Shown here piece after piece: positions 63,037 through 64,000 of a stretch of 64,000 nucleotides of DNA. The notes under the pieces are model-generated. The model was not told the DNA's origin, ran no database searches, and saw nothing but the letters and a program-made list of their open reading frames with translations. The translations under genes and the position numbers were made by a program. The stretch's first letter is position 1. Each line of letters opens with the position of its first letter. The DNA comes from Planctomycetaceae bacterium (GTDB lineage: Bacteria > Planctomycetota > Planctomycetia > Planctomycetales > Planctomycetaceae), in assembly GCA_020426325.1 (NCBI GenBank), contig JAGQQG010000012.1, forward strand, positions 20,534-84,533. The letters are read 5' to 3'.

Positions 63037-63875
63037 AGAGCGGCCTGCGCACGCTCGCCAGAGCGTCGCATCGCTATCTGCCTAACGCGGCATCGCCGTC
63101 GAAACCTCACAAGTTTCCGACAACGAGCAGCCACGTGTTGATTGCCTGTTTTCCCAAGTCTGGCTCGACCTATCTCTGCAAAGTGCTTGCTGATCTGACC
63201 GGGATGCAGCGGACGAACTTTATGCAAGCCCGGACACACGGCTGGTATGTCGAGCAGGACTTGTACGAGCCGACGTTAAAGGCACTTCGCCGCAGCCCCG
63301 CGATTGTCCATCAGCACCTGAAGGGGACGCCTCCCAATCTGTTTCTGCTGGCCGAATACAAAGTTCGTCCCCTCATCCTGGTGAGAAACATCGCGGACAC
63401 CCTGCTGTCTCTGCACGATCACCTCGACCGAGAGGGGCCCGCGGTGCCGACCGGATATGTGCCCCGCCATTATTTCGACTTGGACTTTGACTCGCGGTTG
63501 ATGTCCCTCATCCGCATGCATCTGCCCTGGTATTTCAACTTCCTCGCGGCCTGGCAGGACGCGACCTCTGAGATCGACCAGAAGTGGTTGAGTTATGAAC
63601 AGCTGTTTGCAGACCGTGTGGGCACTGTGCGTGACGTTTGTGAGTACTTCGGCATTGCGGCAACAGAATTAGAGATTCAGTCATCCCTCGACAGACTCGA
63701 TGCAGACGCGAATGCAACCCGCAAGAACATCGGCAAAGCGGGGCGAGGGGCCTCACTCCCCCAGACACACAAGCAGGCGATCCGTGAACTGGCCGATTGC
63801 TGGCACTTGACCGAGAAGACCTCACAACTCGTGGGTCTTAACAATCAGGAGTGTGAGCTTCCGGAGGCGCTCTGA
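63018..63875 (+). CDS. Sulfotransferase, copy 2
   Basis: A 285-residue sulfotransferase related to copy 1. ACFPKSGSTYLCKVL is the 5'-phosphosulfate loop and ILVRNIADTLLSLHDH the 3'-phosphate site. The shared LPWYF-F-L-WQ-A and SYE-LF-D blocks show that the two are paralogues with the same order of motifs. The gene overlaps the Wzt stop by 19 bases, so it is translationally coupled. It probably modifies another position of the same glycan. Confidence 0.82.
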   Translation: MSDAFLKSGLRTLARASHRYLPNAASPSKPHKFPTTSSHVLIACFPKSGSTYLCKVLADLTGMQRTNFMQARTHGWYVEQDLYEPTLKALRRSPAIVHQHLKGTPPNLFLLAEYKVRPLILVRNIADTLLSLHDHLDREGPAVPTGYVPRHYFDLDFDSRLMSLIRMHLPWYFNFLAAWQDATSEIDQKWLSYEQLFADRVGTVRDVCEYFGIAATELEIQSSLDRLDADANATRKNIGKAGRGASLPQTHKQAIRELADCWHLTEKTSQLVGLNNQECELPEAL

Positions 63876-63959
63876 GTCGTGGCACCTCGACTGGCAGGAT
63901 GTCTTGAGAGCTTGTTGTCACTCAGAACGCGTTTGAAAAGTGGTGTTGAGGTGATTTGA

Positions 63960-64000
63960 TGTTCACGTTACATCTCTGGCATGGCAAGGAAGCGATACCC
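63960..64000 (+). CDS. Start of next gene, cut by window edge
   Basis: An ATG at 63960 preceded by GAGGTG six bases upstream opens a frame reading MFTLHLWHGKEAIP to the window end. Too little is visible for a function; it lies 84 bp after the second sulfotransferase on the same strand. Confidence 0.45.

Overview
The window is typical planctomycete (Planctomycetota) chromosome. It is GC-moderate and gene-dense, and it carries several lineage hallmarks. These are a cysteine-rich YTV-repeat surface protein (37415-38935), a secreted protein with two planctomycete-type cytochrome c domains (13957-15861), a secreted WD40-caspase fusion (9811-12741), a DUF1080 protein, sulfotransferases and many signal-peptide proteins of unknown function. 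I saw no rRNA, tRNA, CRISPR array, transposase or phage gene. Genus cannot be told from the sequence alone.

Layout. 1-6064 is a likely six-gene leftward operon: two DUF3299-type proteins, two tandem secreted CPFC paralogues, an M24 peptidase and a MoxR-like ATPase cut by the window edge. 6393-17310 holds unlinked metabolic and housekeeping genes: a zinc alcohol dehydrogenase, a sodium:solute symporter with a small membrane partner, the WD40-caspase, a ThiO-like oxidase, the cytochrome protein and the GTPase Der. 17504-30469 is a stress island: a VIT/CCC1 transporter, an NtrC-type sigma-54 activator, Hsp20, a hemerythrin-like protein, two universal stress proteins, an MFS exporter, two c-type cytochromes, a COG2187-like kinase/P-loop fusion and a P-type cation ATPase. 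31107-51355 is mixed: a C39-like peptidase, RtcB, a TIGR00300 protein, an oxidoreductase, TPR, YTV and LRR secreted proteins, a His-rich lipoprotein, a large metalloprotease, a PP2C phosphatase, a PIG-L deacetylase and others. 52933-63875 is a polysaccharide locus: an O-antigen ligase/TPR protein, a glycosyltransferase-epimerase fusion, a WecA-CapD-like fusion, the Wzm/Wzt ABC exporter and two interleaved sulfotransferases. The likely product is a sulfated surface glycan.

The most interesting signal is regulatory. Inside the stress island I find five good -24/-12 (sigma-54) promoters with the exact GG-N10-GC spacing. They occur as two divergent pairs and one single. In each of the three intergenic regions that hold them lies a 16-bp palindrome, TGTGC-N6-GCACA, about 60-130 bp upstream of the promoters, where an enhancer-binding activator would sit. 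The only sigma-54 activator in the window (18374-19729) is beside them. The gene content (Usp, Hsp20, P-type ATPase, COG2187-type kinase, hemerythrin, cytochromes) resembles the mycobacterial DosR dormancy regulon but appears wired to sigma-54. I propose this as a compact, self-contained stress or low-oxygen regulon. I also report three unlisted small ORFs (42, 49 and, weakly, 37 aa). Two of them sit at these promoters.
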